A DNA stretch of 64,000 nucleotides from Zhengitettix transpicula (Eukaryota > Arthropoda > Insecta > Orthoptera > Tetrigidae): assembly GCA_037074705.1 (NCBI GenBank), contig CM073592.1, forward strand, positions 53,242,129-53,306,128, written 5' to 3'. Below are positions 11,195 through 24,485 of the stretch, piece after piece. The translations under genes were made by a program, and so were the position numbers. Each line of letters starts with the position of its first letter. The first letter of the stretch is position 1. The notes below the pieces were generated by a model. That model was given only the letters and a program-made list of their open reading frames with translations. It did no database searches and was not told the DNA's origin.

Positions 11195-11600
11195 GTCTGT
11201 ATTGGAAACCGTGTTTCTGGCGCACGAGAGAGGCAAAGTTTTAGCCGTAAAGCCCCGCATGCCGTTGTTCACCGGGAAACAAAGACAGAAACGCTACGTA
11301 ACCAGGAAAATGTGTGCCGTTTCATTTGTCGGAATTGCAAAGGCCGCCAATCTCAGGGGCGCGGTGTTTATTACCCCGGCTACGTAAAAGATTTGTTTGG
11401 CGAACACGGCAGCAATATCCTCGCCGTTACCAGACCCACTGACCTTTGTCAGAGACAATAAACAGTCCACCACAAGTCTAATAAAAAGGATGAAATATAC
11501 CCGTATCGCAGGAGTTCTGGAGAGGCAAAATGAGGAACAGAAGAAAAACTGTGTCTGTCTCAGAGACTCTGGTGCAAATAAAACAAAAAACATCAGCGTT
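11195..11600. other. GC-enriched island, function unknown
   Basis: This roughly 400 bp block has many CpGs and open frames on both strands (11141-11461, 11202-11387 and 11397-11603 plus; 11294-11593 minus). None resembles a known protein. The composition contrasts sharply with AT-rich flanks on both sides. A conserved non-coding or regulatory element is possible but untested. Confidence 0.3.
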
Positions 11601-14110
11601 TAATGTCTAAATAAAAGGATAGACATAAAATATATCGCTGGCTGGAATTTAGTTCACAGAAATAAAATTTATAAATGAGATGAACCTATCAGATCAAAGA
11701 ATAATTTAATATTAATTTGTCATATGAAAAATACTTTATTTATTATAATACTATAATAAAAATGATATTTGAGTTATTAATAACATTTTATAAATTATGT
11801 GGCTAGTAGTAATAATTTATAGAAGTTATTTGCAAATAATTATTCAAGATAATCTAAAGAAAAACAAATTTTTTGGTTGCGTTCTACAATTTGTTATTAA
11901 TCAGGTGCTTAAAGAAATATTTCCCAAAAGCACACAGACTCTACGGTGTTATAAATTACACGCCATTTATTCGGAAAACCTTGTTTTAAAAGAAATTTTA
12001 TTTTTAATAACACGAATAAATTCAATTTCGTTGACAATAATTGATTATAGTAACACGATATCAGATTATTGGTCACGAATATGTATATTGAAAGAGTTAG
12101 TCAAGGATGACTGCTTAATATCAGAAAATTAAATTTCTTTCTAGTGGTTAACGGTTGATCAATCTGATTAACTTTAAATTTCTAAGAACTGTACTCCAGT
12201 GCTTTACGTTTTACTTTGAAATATTCGTATAAAAATTCAGAAATATGAAACACACACACAAACAGTTTTAAAATTGAAATTGTCTTCTCAATTAAATTAT
12301 TTTCCATTAATGAACTTCACTATTCTATTTAATTATAAACGTGATTAATTGTCACCATTTTAATGGAAGTGATTTGAAATCCGATGTAACGGCTAATAAT
12401 ACATAACGTCGATGCTATTACAATATTTCAGCGTATTTAGGCAACTGAAAGACTAGCATACCGTTGATCCTAAATCAGTTTAACTTAGTAATGACACGAT
12501 AGTGGAGTTTGGAACCATTCCAGCTATCATGTACCATGTTGGAGAGCATAATCAACGAGTGCGTGTGATGGGGGATGCAACACGTTCGAGTTCAAAATAA
12601 CACGAAAAGAATTTACTACCGAAATTATTTATCAAAGCTCGTTTATAAGGTATACATTTTTAACTCTATTCATTCAGAATGTTTCGAATACAAACAATTC
12701 AATAATTCATTAATATGCTAATCTATTACTGAATGTTTTAAGTGTTCCGTAAACAGATTATTTGGACTATCATTCTCCAAGTAGTAGTATTATGAAGATG
12801 TTATCAATTGTACTTTTTTTATTATTATTTCACCTGACTCAGAGAGCGATGTCAAGATACAGAATCGTTATTGTGTGTTAGTTTTTTTTAAATTATTTGT
12901 CTGTCTGAAGTGCTTCTACTTATAATAAGTCAAATATATAATGAAATGTTAAATTTAACTAAAAATTTTATGCACAAGATTATCTCTGTCATTAATGTGA
13001 TTATTTTTTATGAAGTTTTTACATTTTTACGAGTTCTGCTCCCCGTTCCTTTTCACTTAATATTTTTCTATTTTATTTTTTTCCCCTTTTTCAAATTTCC
13101 TATTATATAGGTTTATTTTGTATTTCTAATTCTTATTTTGCATTTTATTACATACGCATTTTCCGTTTGGTTCTTATATTTGTGGTTGCTCTCAATATTC
13201 CACTATGTTATTTTATTATATAATCATGGCTAAATTCAGGTTTACATATATGCTGTTTAGGACTCATTAACTTAATATAATATAAAGTCATGAATTCTTT
13301 AATTTAGACTCTGCTGCATGGCCCAACATATCCTAACTTTAAGAATCTCATGATTGTTTGAATATTTATTTTTTTATCATTTCTGTAATTAAATTATATA
13401 GTAAATACTGTTTATTTTGTTATTATTTAAACATTTATAAAACTTTTTTCTACACCATTAATTTTTATTTCAGTTTAGTAATATTCATTTCCTTTTTTCA
13501 CCTCGTTTGTTCTAGTCGTTGTTGTATGGAATGAATTTCATAAAATGAAATAAGAAAATGGTGAATAGAGCGTATATTTCTAGGTTTATGTTAACAGTGT
13601 TTTTCAGTAATATTTTCTGTTGTGTTAAAAGTTAGGAAAATGAAATCACAGTTTACCAATCTTGTAGAAATTTAGAAAATTTTCAAACAAATTGTTTGAT
13701 ATTCGTGTTTTGTTTTAAACATAATATTATTTCGTTTTACATTTACAAAGGATTAGAAAATTATGAATTTAAATTAATATTTCAACTAAAACATTACTTT
13801 AATGTGTATTTGAGGAAAAATTCATCTGAACAACTGGAACAATACTACAATTTATAAATACAAATTAATATAAATAATAATAATTCTTATTTAATCGCAA
13901 TTTGTCAACATGATACATAAATTACCTACGTAGGCAAAATAGAATTCCCCACATTGTGAGTGGAGTGAAGTGAAACTTGTTTGACCAGCGTAAATACAAA
14001 TATCGTATATGAAATATTGACAGTTTCTGTTATTCGCTAGGAATATTCTACATTATTATATTATAGTATATAAATCATGTTACACCTTTTCAATTACATC
14101 GAGACTAGAA
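11601..14110. other. AT-rich non-coding stretch
   Basis: A 111-codon plus frame at 11797-12132 is AT-driven (I, L, K and N rich) and shows no domain, signal or splice context. The remainder is AT-rich with homopolymer runs. Confidence 0.5.
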
Positions 14111-14114
14111 TTTC

Positions 14115-14375
14115 CAGCAGAAGGAAGCCGCTACATGTTCAGCTGGAGTCTACAACGCGCTTCCCTGCCCTCCTTTATTACTATTATTTTTGGCGCATTT
14201 TTGGCCTACATTCCTGGAGCGTTTTATGAGGCGGTGAAGTCCCGCGTGGCAGCAAGAGTATTGGATATTCTCGCCGACGCCGCAACAATGCTGTTACACA
14301 TCCCTCGGCGTCCGTGGAGGCAGTCTACCAATAAACTTTTAATCCCCTTTTCAGCACCGGATTAAGGACCACCAG
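14115..14375. other. GC-enriched island with 76-codon frame
   Basis: A plus frame at 14135-14365 reads through the island. It has a hydrophobic run near residues 10-32 (PSFITIIFGAFLAYIPGAF) that could mimic a membrane segment. No homologue comes to mind, and no promoter or splice pattern supports a gene. It is listed because it is an isolated GC-rich block in AT-rich DNA. Confidence 0.25.
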
Positions 14376-16140
14376 TCTTTACGCGTTTGTCCACTGATCG
14401 CTTTATTAATGTGTTCAAAACGAGATGCACGGTATCACACATTAAGAAAAGGGTCGATAATTATTTATTGAAAAATTATTGTTTAATTAATTAAAATAAA
14501 TAATTCTCTATAGCGCCGGGATACAATTAAGAACGCGACTATTGAGTTTGAAATCACACAGATAAACCAAGCGCATCCTCTCACGCAAAAAAAAAATTAA
14601 TTAAGAAAAAATAATTTTTCATCCAATAAAATGAAAATGAGGATTACATATATCCTGCTTGAAAAAATACAAAACATGGAACTTAGGCGTTTCATATCGG
14701 TTTTATGACTGTTTGTTGTCAAATAAATATAAAAATACTGATCGCTTCATAATGCTCCAGTTCTCACGCCCTGCAAATAATAAAACATTACTACTAAGTA
14801 GGGGTTATTGCAAGGGTTTCTTGCTAACATTGGTGTAACATTTTCACAAAATTCTCTACACAGTATTAATATAGGTGTTTTATTCAAACATTTAATACGG
14901 GATTTTTTATATTAATTTTATAAAACACGTGACAGGAACATTTAATTATTCACATTCTATAAATTCATTTTTAGTATGGATTTATTCTTTATTTATTCTA
15001 TTGATAGTAAGTTGAATCCCAATATTATTGGTTTTATAATTTATAAGAAACTATCATACTGATTCCAACATGAACAAATTATCTTTGTATAGATATATCG
15101 GCATAATTATTCTATTAATTCTTACATGCTACGTATCCGAACAATAGCTGATAATTATCAGGTTGCCTCAACAATTGGATGCATATAAATTCCAAAATAT
15201 ATATTTTTTCTATAATAGTTTTATTTATTTCCAAAAATAAAATTATAGTAAATCATTAATTTAAAACTCCATAAACACTTCTTAATACAGATGTATAATA
15301 TAAATGTCAATGAATAACTTCCTTATCATATTCAGAGCTAATCTATTTAACCATGTGTAACTCCACAAACGTTTTTTATCGCATGCTAATCTATAGCAAA
15401 CTGGAAATTTATATTGAATCCTGTAATTCACAACATTAAACACCTTTCATAACGTCCCGTAACATTTATAATCCTTTTTATCTAGGCAAATTTTCAACAT
15501 ATTTCCGTATAAAAAGCCTTTAATCTTATTATTAATAAGAACAATATCGAGTTTTTGCAACAAATTGTATCAATATATGCCAAAACCTAATATATTCTGT
15601 CAAATACGAACACGTCGTTACTGCTAAAAGTTGTCTTGGTTTCTTTTGCTGCATTGTAGGTTCAGCAGGTACCAATTTCCGAGTTATTTTGAGCAGGACC
15701 AAGCGTAGTTTATGCTACCCGCAATTCATTTCTCTATAAACCTGAGACAATTAATTCAAGAATACGAACAGGATATCGTCTCCGTCGTATTTAGCTTCAT
15801 TAACCCGATACCTACACATACGTCCCACACAATTTCGTAAAAATATTCTATGTAAAATTTAATTTACTTTATGTGATTCGAAATATAATTTTCAAAACCA
15901 ATAGTTTTTTTGGAAATTTCTTCTAACTCCCGCAGTTAAAAAACCCGATGATGTTAACTATGGAATTTTTCAGGACCATATTTTTAAGTTCCCCAAACAA
16001 GCTGACGTAGTTTATATCTCATCCCTTTCAAATATATTTTCTGGTCTATTTATAATGGACCAATTTAGAGAAATTCACAAAGGTTGTGTTAGTTTTAATG
16101 AGTTAAAAAATTAACGACACATAAATAATGAATTCGTTTA
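14376..16140. other. AT-rich non-coding stretch
   Basis: Nothing recognisable is seen; a slightly GC-richer patch lies near 15610-15790. Confidence 0.5.
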
Positions 16141-16144
16141 ACAG

Positions 16145-16525
16145 TTTATTAATTTCTGTGCGTCTACTGGAGCCCAGCAAAAGCAGATATTGTTGACCCA
16201 AAGCATTTAAGCTCACACAGTTCACTAGCTAAATGGTTTTCCCATGACGAACAAAGTGAACTTATTGCGATGAAAACACAACTTCGTTGCATCGACGGTG
16301 CGATTTCTGCCTGCTCAGCGATTTTGGATGATTGGCTTACATCAATAGAACACGCGAACCATTGCGCTTTACAATTGATGTCCGAATCATTATTCGGTTT
16401 ACTATCCATGAACTCAGCAATAAACGATGAAGCTCATTTTCGATTCGTGTTAGCACTCAATGGAAATTGTTTGTGTACGGTTTCATACTCGAATAATCAG
16501 AATTTAATCATTTTAGGATAATTTA
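16145..16525. other. Balanced-composition block with frames on both strands
   Basis: Overlapping frames occur on both strands (16164-16409 minus, 16270-16521 plus), with less biased composition than the surroundings. Neither product is recognised. It may be an exon remnant or a conserved element. Confidence 0.22.
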
Positions 16526-16939
16526 TAAATAGAAGATTTGATTAAATTTTATATTTGAAGAAACCATTACTTGTTTCTATGAAGCTGCGGAAAACTAAAT
16601 ATCTTTTTAAAATCAAATTTCATTGAACTTTATGACATACTTCTCCAGTTGATATTGTATGTAATCTATAAGCCAGTCGTATAAACTCAACGTTTATAAA
16701 TAAAATAATAAAACGTTTGCGACAATTAAACGATTTGAACAGCAGTAAGACAAATACTTAATTATTAAATACCAGATCATGAATATTTATTCATGTACGT
16801 GCCAAAGCAATTTAATGCCAATTTTTTTATGAACTTTAAACAGTAAATATATTACAGCTTCAAAATATTTATTTTAAAGTTTAATAAAACCGCATCGTTT
16901 TATTGTATGTAATATCAGCACCTGATCCAAGCATCACCT

Positions 16940-17290
16940 TTTCCGTTAGAAATTGTCAATATTTTCGTGGGGCTGCTACATTGAAGCCTCTACGGAAGCT
17001 CGGAGGATGAGGAAAATAAACTGCGTTGTTTTCAGTGTTTACCTCCAGATCACGTGACCAAAGGAGCCCCGGCAAATCCCAGGATTTGGCGAGCTTCCTA
17101 CCTGTGCGGTAGATGAAACCACTATATTGGGAAGGATTTTCTTTGTGATTATTTGTTTCTCTGCCGTCACCGTAGAGTTGCATGCACATCTGATTATTTT
17201 TAATTAATAACGGAGCCAATTTATAAAGGTCCCGACATCCTTGATTAATTTTACCGTCACAACTGTTAATCTGTGCGCCGTAACAACACA
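16940..17290. other. GC-enriched block with 111-codon minus frame
   Basis: The minus frame 16956-17291 is cysteine-, asparagine- and arginine-containing without a recognisable domain. The block stands out by composition from AT-rich flanks. No gene call is justified. Confidence 0.22.
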
Positions 17291-18554
17291 AAATCCTACG
17301 TTACAAACGCAGAAAGTGTCGCAAACAAATAATAGGAATATGTTATTATTAACTGAATCCAGAAAAACTTGATTCCTTATTCATCATGTATATAAAATGA
17401 CGTCGAATAACAAAGCCATCATTTGTAATATTCTTATCCGTCTGCTTAAATGAAGATATGTCGGTATATATTGTTGTGATTTAAAATTTTATCTAACAGT
17501 ATTATAATTAAAGTTAAGAGGAAAATTCGTTTAATGTGTTACTCTTCATACTTCATCAAAGAACGCTAAATAAATGTGCAGTTGGAATAGCTCGCAATGC
17601 AACAATGTTAAATGTTAATAATTTAATAACCACAATCAAGCTAAAACTATGTGTGAAAACGAAATACCACACAGTGTAGTGTTCGTTATCACTTGCTCTG
17701 ATTTTGGGTATTTTATTAATTAATTGCTAAACTTAAAAAATTCTGTTACTGACAGACTTAGTGCATGCATGACAGGCTACCGAATATAATCATAAAGATT
17801 TAAAATTGATAATTATTCTTACAATTCTGCTACTCATTGAATACGTTTATTATATGTGCTTCCTTGCATAATTTTTCTATTGGAAAATGTTTGGTTATAG
17901 TTACAAATTCGAGCAGATAAAATCTAATGAATTAACATTTATTCACCTCAAGAAGAAGGAAATTAATATTTTTTAATTTTATGATATATTGTTTTAATAT
18001 TTAACTAACCCGATATTTCTTATGGCTACGTTTAAAATCCTCAACCCAATTTTACGGACTTAAATTGCTTCATTTCTTTGCTGAAAACCTCTAAATATGT
18101 TTTTACAGAATTGTTCTCATCAGGTTCTAATATTATGATTATGTCCTTTTATTACATAAATTCTTTACCTTGTTTTTTATCCATGAATGGGATTTCGCGT
18201 GTAGCTATATAGTCAAATAAATTGTCAGTGTTTTTCCACTCCTCGGATCTGCATCCCACGCGTTATAATAATGTATGCGCTTCCATGCGCCATCTACAGA
18301 AAAATTGCGCCTGGTGTATACAAGCAGGTATATTTTTCAGCCACGTTTGTGTCTGTAATAACACACAGTACTTTTTATTACGAGGTTACGTTTCACCATT
18401 TTTTAACTTCACTCCAATTACACACGCAGTTTATAACGACTCTAATGTTAACAACACTGGTAATTAATAAATCAAAAAATAGTTATGAGCAGATGTTCAT
18501 TGAAAAATATATATAAATTATTTTTAATCTTAAATTATTTAGTTAAGAAAATAA
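17291..18554. other. AT-rich non-coding stretch
   Basis: Includes a modestly GC-richer patch near 18225-18320 with two overlapping chance frames. Nothing recognisable is seen. Confidence 0.45.
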
Positions 18555-18690
18555 TCATAAAAACAGTCAAACTTAAGTGATATTATGAATACCGCACAAA
18601 GTTTCCTTGATGCTTTCATCAGGTTTTAAAAGCGAAATAACCGTGATAACGACACAACCGCACAAACCAGGTATCTGAGACGTATTATCT
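18555..18690 (+). mobile_element. Partial copy related to foldback element 1
   Basis: The sequence from about 18578 (tgatattatgaataccgcacaaagtttcc..tttcatcagg) aligns with the left arm of the 10.5 kb element (ggtaatataaataccgctcaaagtttc..tttcgtcagg). The opposing arm is not visible here. This looks like a half element or a more decayed member of the same family. Confidence 0.5.
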
Positions 18691-19774
18691 TTTAATTTTA
18701 TAAATTATTTATAACTCCATATCCAATACTGTTATGATAAATTTCATGCATTATTATTCTGAAACTTAATATCGTTCCTGTTAATTTTCTTAGATTACAT
18801 ACTCTAGTATTTGGAGCACGGATTTTCAGGCATTAGTTTAAAATTCTATATATTTGATTTGTAACATTTATTCTTATAAGTGTTTCATTTAATTAGAAGT
18901 AACAAGTTTATTTCCCGGCATTAACAGGAATTTATTTAATATATTTTATATATTGACATATTAATTGTATCCAGAGTGAAAAAATAACGTTAACTCTATT
19001 CTGAACAATATTTTTAGTTTCAGTTTCACGATCAAGAAAAAAATCAATTCTGGACTGAATAAATTCTTGGGCAAACATAGAGTCCATGGGAGTATATAGT
19101 CCATCTCAAAACCAACTTTGCAGTTCTTAATTAATGTGGCATGTTAATTGTCATCGATAGTGCAAGTCTCACTTGAAATTGTAATATCTTAAGGTTAAAA
19201 TGGAAATTCTTCTGAATGAGAGATAAAGGTGTTCCACCCTGTAATACTACCTGTTAAGAAAATAGTAATAATGACATTTCCCTGAATCTTATTTGCATCG
19301 TTCAAAAGATTTCGTTTTATCTAAACGTCATCGCGATTGTCAGCAATCAGCGTTGCGGCATTAATATAGGTAATTGAGAGATATCATTACTATTCCATTA
19401 TGACTCCAAGCCAAAAACGGCTGAAATTGAACTTAATTGAAGTTAGAAAAGTCACAAAATTTGTTAAGTCAACACCAATAATTTAATTTTTTTTATTTTT
19501 CGCCCCTTTCTTACCCCGAATCCAGACCGATACTTCAAATGCATCGTTACTGTCACCAATCATCTTAACGACCCCCCAAAAGTATGTATTCGACATCTAT
19601 TTCGGTCGTTTTGATTATATTAAACTTATTTCAATTCCTGACAAGATCGGAGATGCATGGGAGTATTAATCTCCGAATTCTCACAAAATACTGATTAGAC
19701 AGTCATATCAGTTGTTCCTGCATTATTTTTAGATGTCACTCCTTCACATTCATACGTTCATTCTCTATATAAAT
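18691..19774. other. AT-rich non-coding stretch
   Basis: No gene is seen. An 8 bp inverted pair, cggagat..atctccg, sits near 19650-19680 and is probably chance. Confidence 0.45.
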
Positions 19775-20776
19775 TGTAATGCCAATTAATTAGGCCATTA
19801 ATTGTTTGGACGTAAAATTATAATTGTTTGAGAAATCCTATTATAGCGGTCTGATCGAACAAAGCAACAATGAGAGAAGCGAGCTCACTTTGCTTTGTCG
19901 AAAAGTCAAAAATGGCGTATGCGCGATAAAACTTTAGAGAACTAGGAGTCAGTTGGTGGAAAAACATCGTGAGGAGCAGAACAAGTAATATAACTGTTAG
20001 TTGGTGGCGGGACATTTCATAGGACGGAACAAATAATGTATTATGAAACAAAGTTGTGAATTTAAGACAAAGTAAAAACATTCACGGAATTATTACCTCG
20101 TAAATATCGCTAAGTAAAAGCAGTTTACGTCTATAGCCAGTTTTTACGTATACAGTCAGCCAGGAACGTCTAAGAGAGTTTACGTCTATAGCCATCCAAG
20201 GAAGGCAAGCACACATCAAATAGCTGACATTCAGGAGGATCATCCGAGTTCCTGTGAGCCTATCAATTTTGACTTCAATGGTGTAAAATCTATGAGTTGA
20301 CTTTTAGAATCAGTGTATAATTTTGCAATAGTGTATTTTCGAAACCAAAAAGAATGCTGGTACCAGCTGGACATATGTAAGTAACAAAACCAAAACTAAT
20401 GATTAATTGTAAACGTTTTTTAAAGATAGAGTCAGATTTCGTTCTCTTTTAATTGTCAATCAGAGTTAATTTCTTTACTTTTAAATTTCTTTCTATCGAC
20501 GTATTGTTTAGGTAAATTGTGAACTGTTTGTTAATAAGAGTTTTAAAATCAATTTGTTGTGTCCATCATCAAACCCAGTAGAGGCCCTGAGAGAGAGAGA
20601 ATGATCTCAAATTTTGTTGTAATTATCTTTATTGCCACAAAATAAATAAATATTTTGTTTGTTAATCTTTGATTATTCTTTAAATTATTTGAAACTTCTA
20701 TCATTTGTTTATTACATTTTGGCACCACAACGTGGGGCTCATTAAATTAATTTACGCCTAATTGTTGATTATTACA
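19775..20776 (+). mobile_element. Solo LTR B of the same retrotransposon family, opposite orientation
   Basis: This 1002 bp block starts TGTAATGCCAATTAATTAGG and ends ATTATTACA. It shares ordered landmarks with LTR A in inverse orientation: the aattgtttgag/gcgagctc box near 19830-19890, aggatcatccgagttcctg near 20237, agaatgctggtaccagctg near 20351, GTAAGT at 20377-20382, catcaaacccagtag near 20566, and a terminal PBS-like box. The flanks are aaat on the left and atat on the right, so the TSD is imperfect. No internal retrotransposon sequence is seen on either side, so it is most likely a solo LTR. Confidence 0.65.
20711..20776 (+). repeat. Single PBS-bearing terminal unit of LTR B
   Basis: An inner ATTACA (20711-20716) is followed by tggcaccacaacgtggggc (20720-20738) and then a second ATTACA at 20771-20776. 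The box differs from the tRNA-Lys PBS TGGCGCCCAACGTGGGGC by a one-base insertion and a substitution. LTR A has three such units and LTR C none. Confidence 0.65.
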
Positions 20777-22834
20777 ATATATACATATGTATATATATAT
20801 TACATAGAAATAGAATTTCAAGCCAATAATTTAATTTCATATTTGCTCCTACAAACAACCAGGAGCAAATATTAGTCGAGTCTAGCACTCACAGCGCTTA
20901 ATAATCATACAAATATTCTCACCAAATTGGTGTTGTAATTTAATAATGATCAAACAGTAATACTTCTCGGCAATTAAATACCCAATTATATGCGACCGTT
21001 AGTTGCGTTTCTAGCCGCATTTTGCGTTGTTTTATGGGAATATTAAAATAGGCTTTAATTTCCTGTTATTAACCGACCCAGTAATTAATTTTGAATTTTT
21101 ATTTACTAGATCTTTACTTTCACTATTTACTGTATATTAATTAAGCATATACTGTACATTACGTATAATCTTTCCCACTCTGAATGATGGTCCATATACC
21201 ACCAAACCATCATCAAACGCGACGTGGATAGTTATTTCAGCAACTTTGTGCATTTCAATTCACCTGCCACATTTAATCAGCTAATTGGTATAATTTCATT
21301 TCCCGTATACGGTCTGTTGATTCTCAACTTTGAGTCACATTAATCTCTTTACTGCTAAACTCTTTTGTGTTTTAAGTGCATAGATTGAACGGTACCTTGT
21401 TTCATTTTAATACAATATTAGATTGTATTTTTAAAAAAATTAAAGTTTATAACGGTCGCGTCGACATCGTGGTCATTGGCGATCCGTATGTTATTTACAA
21501 TAGTTTCTTAGGGTTATTATACGATCTAATTCACACCATTCTAGTTTTACTCACCCGTTTAATCGTTGTAAGTTCTGACTTTTTAAGTTATACACATTTC
21601 TAAATGGTGGCGTAACGTGAACAACAATTTTAAATCAATTAAGAAAGCCAATCGAATAGAATTATTTTAAAAATTCTGCTTAACCTACACTAACATAACA
21701 AAAACTTTCAGCTCATTTCGTACGTAAATGTGTCCAAACACTGAATCATTTTAAAATTTTAATAAATTATTATTTAGGTAGGAAAATATTTATTGAAAAC
21801 AGAGTGTTATCGCTCGTATATTATATTACATTTTATTATATTAGGGTTCCTAGGGAATTATATGTGGAAACTGTTATCTACAAAATGAGAACCTTTGCTC
21901 CTGATGGTGATCCCTTGTGAAAAAGTTTCAATATCGGATTCATATAAAGTCTTCGTCACAGAAATGGAGTTCCCCTTCCCGCATACGACTCGCAGCACAC
22001 ATTTCGCAAGCTGTGTTTATTCGACTACGATGCGCTACGACAGAAAATATCTCCTCCCATGAGAATGTGTCTAATAAATATGGAATATTTTTCATATTAG
22101 CTCAAATCGAACGATCATTAGTCTTCCTTGCTAATATTTTATAAATATGCATATTAAATAACCGGAAAATTCTAAATTCCACTTCCAAAATAATGCAACA
22201 TACAAGGAAGCAGAGACTTTAAAATCTCTAGCTGGTTAATTTATCAAGTGCACACTGTTTAGCCCTCGACCGAACAGTTGTTACTATAGCTGCTTGTTCA
22301 AGTCCACCCGCAGAATTAATTATTAAACAAAATTTTAAGCCAAAATTTATATATTTTAAGGCGATTGTGTTGTAACATCAACTGACAATTTTAAATGAAA
22401 ATAATTTTTTACAGCTAATTTATGTAAAAATACAAAACGCTTGTATTGTAACTAAAACCAACAGGACTTTTATATATTTTAATGAAATTAGAAACAATGT
22501 ACTTAAAACATTAAGTTGAACGTCAATGTCAGTATACAAAAGAGACATTAACTCAATTGTCTGAAACATATAACAGGGACCTAGTAAGTTTTTTTTAAAA
22601 AAATATTGACTAACTTTATTTGTAAGAATTTACAATATAGTTTTGCTACGTTGACATTGATAGTGTAACCACTAATTCACGTGACACATGTTAAGGAAAA
22701 CTGCTCATTAGCAGGCCCCATTAGCAGCTTACAAATGTGATGGTGCGGTATTTGAAACTGCAAACATTGAGGTATTGTTTAATGAATGCCATATAAATTA
22801 CAATTTACAGCTACGTATTTGTTACGTATCAGCG
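20777..22834. other. AT-rich non-coding stretch
   Basis: A TA-type microsatellite lies at about 20777-20801. A moderately GC-richer patch is near 21960-22065. No gene or element is recognised. Confidence 0.5.
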
Positions 22835-23775
22835 CTTAGGAAGTCTGATGGCCGTTTGCACTTCAGGCTTCTATCGGCTTTACTTTTCGGGAGATTAACT
22901 GCCGTAGCTCTCACTAGCTGGTTCCCGTGTCACTCCATTGATACGTGAAACCTCCGATAGTTGGAGTCAACGATCGATGGTATATTTAGATCGCTGTGTG
23001 TGTTGTTGTTCCGTATATACAAAGGTGCATTTGTCAATAATTCTTAGGATTTCCATTTTGTATCGTTTTTATTTATATTTTTAATTGAGATGGAGCCGCT
23101 AATCCATATAACCGCACATACATTGGACGCATTATTGTCATAAAAACAAGCCTTTATAATTTTATTGGGAGACTTAAAGTTCATGCTATAATAAATTTTA
23201 ATTATTTTAATCGGAATCTTAATTTTTAAACCACTGCTTTGATGCGTGAAACCCATGTAATTTCGTGTCTAATACTAGGCCCAAGTATTTGACTGTAGTA
23301 TGTTTCCGTCATATCGTTTAATGCGCTAGTTAGTGACGTTTCTTTTGCACGGAAATTTCATTAATATAGACTTTTGCAAGGATAACTTAACTCTCCACCT
23401 TTCGCACCAGTCCTCAACAAGATGAAAATATTTCCTTCATTTTTTACGGCAGTCCCACGACAGGGCCCCTCAATTAATACTGCCACGTAATCTGCGAATT
23501 TGGCCATCTTTATGTAAGCTGTGACCGAAAATCAGAATAGTATATTAAGTATAAGTATGGTCCTACGATGCTTCCCTGTGGGACTCCGGAGTGAATTCTA
23601 GAGTGATGGATCTGCAATTTCCACATTTAACTGCAAGTATTCTGTTATCTAAATAAGATTGGACTATTTTGAAGTATGTATCCGGAAGATTGGTCTTTAT
23701 TTTGACTAGCAGACCTTCTTGGAAAAAACGGTTAATTGCTTAATATGTGCCTAGGAATAGATCTAACCATGTGGT
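22835..23775 (-). pseudogene. Decayed Jockey-like LINE reverse transcriptase, C-terminal half
   Basis: Conceptual reading of the minus strand across several frames recovers the ordered motifs of a non-LTR retrotransposon RT. These are GLLVKIK..LPDTYFKIVQSYLDNR (about 23620-23715), SGVPQGSIVGPYLYLIY (about 23545-23590), the catalytic palm box as FADYVAVL (about 23475-23498), and the C-terminal TNAPLYIRNN..SDLNIP region (about 22970-23030) followed by a KCKRPSDF tail near 22850. The usual FADD is FADY here, so the second catalytic aspartate is gone. Stops and frameshifts break the frame throughout. The endonuclease and ORF1 parts are absent. The order and spacing fit Jockey-type LINEs of insects. 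It is a dead fragment, truncated upstream of the fingers region. Confidence 0.75.
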
Positions 23776-24485
23776 ACACCCTTCGTATGTGTAGATGTGT
23801 TTGGATATCGAACATAAGAGAAGAACTCGTCGTATATAACTTTTGTCACTCCTGAGGCGACTCTACGAGCATTGATTCTAATAATGATTACTACGAATTT
23901 TAATTTACATCAAAGGTTCCCTGAAAAAACAAAGATTTAATCTGAATGAAAAATAAATAAGGACTTCGTGTTTGTGGTTAGAAATATTCTGAACCTGCCA
24001 GAGCCGGTAGGTTGACTATTTTCCTTCGCCATACTAGGGAATTGAGGTAATCCAATAGCTGCAGGAAGCAGGTCTGCGCGTTTATAGCTAGCAGACGCCA
24101 TTGAGTTAATGGTCCGGCGCACTGCAGTATGTTTGAAGGTTGTTTGCTCCTTGTAGTGTGTAGTGTTAGGAGGAGGGAATGCTGCCACTCACACAAACAG
24201 AAGATAGCTTCCCTCCATGGTCGGGCACAGTAAATAGCTCGCGTAAAAACGTCTCGAGATGAAACCTGCAAAGGCTGCGCCAACTTCACCCAACAAATAC
24301 GAGCAACCTCATTATTTAAACATTTATTTCTAGTACATAAAAGACCAAATAACAGTCTCAATTTAAAATACGTATTAGATTACGAGCTTTCAATTTCAGG
24401 AGACGCAATAAACTTATGAATAAATGTTTTAAATTGGTTTATTTTATATATTAATAACACGATTAACCAGTCTTCAAAAGTACGG
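23776..24485. other. Mixed stretch with GC-richer block 23985-24260
   Basis: Two overlapping minus frames (23937-24188, 23978-24361) span the GC-richer block. Neither is recognised. It lies directly upstream, in LINE reading direction, of the RT relic, so part of it could be more LINE debris, but I found no endonuclease motif. Confidence 0.3.

Noticed and set aside
11797..12132. 111-codon plus-strand open frame
   Set aside because: AT-driven composition (I, L, K, N), no domain, no splice or promoter context; consistent with chance in AT-rich DNA.
19650..19680. Short inverted pair cggagat..atctccg
   Set aside because: Only 7-8 bp arms; expected by chance in 64 kb.
23978..24361. 127-codon minus-strand frame upstream of the LINE RT relic
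   Set aside because: No endonuclease or gag-like motif; overlaps another frame in the same GC-richer block.
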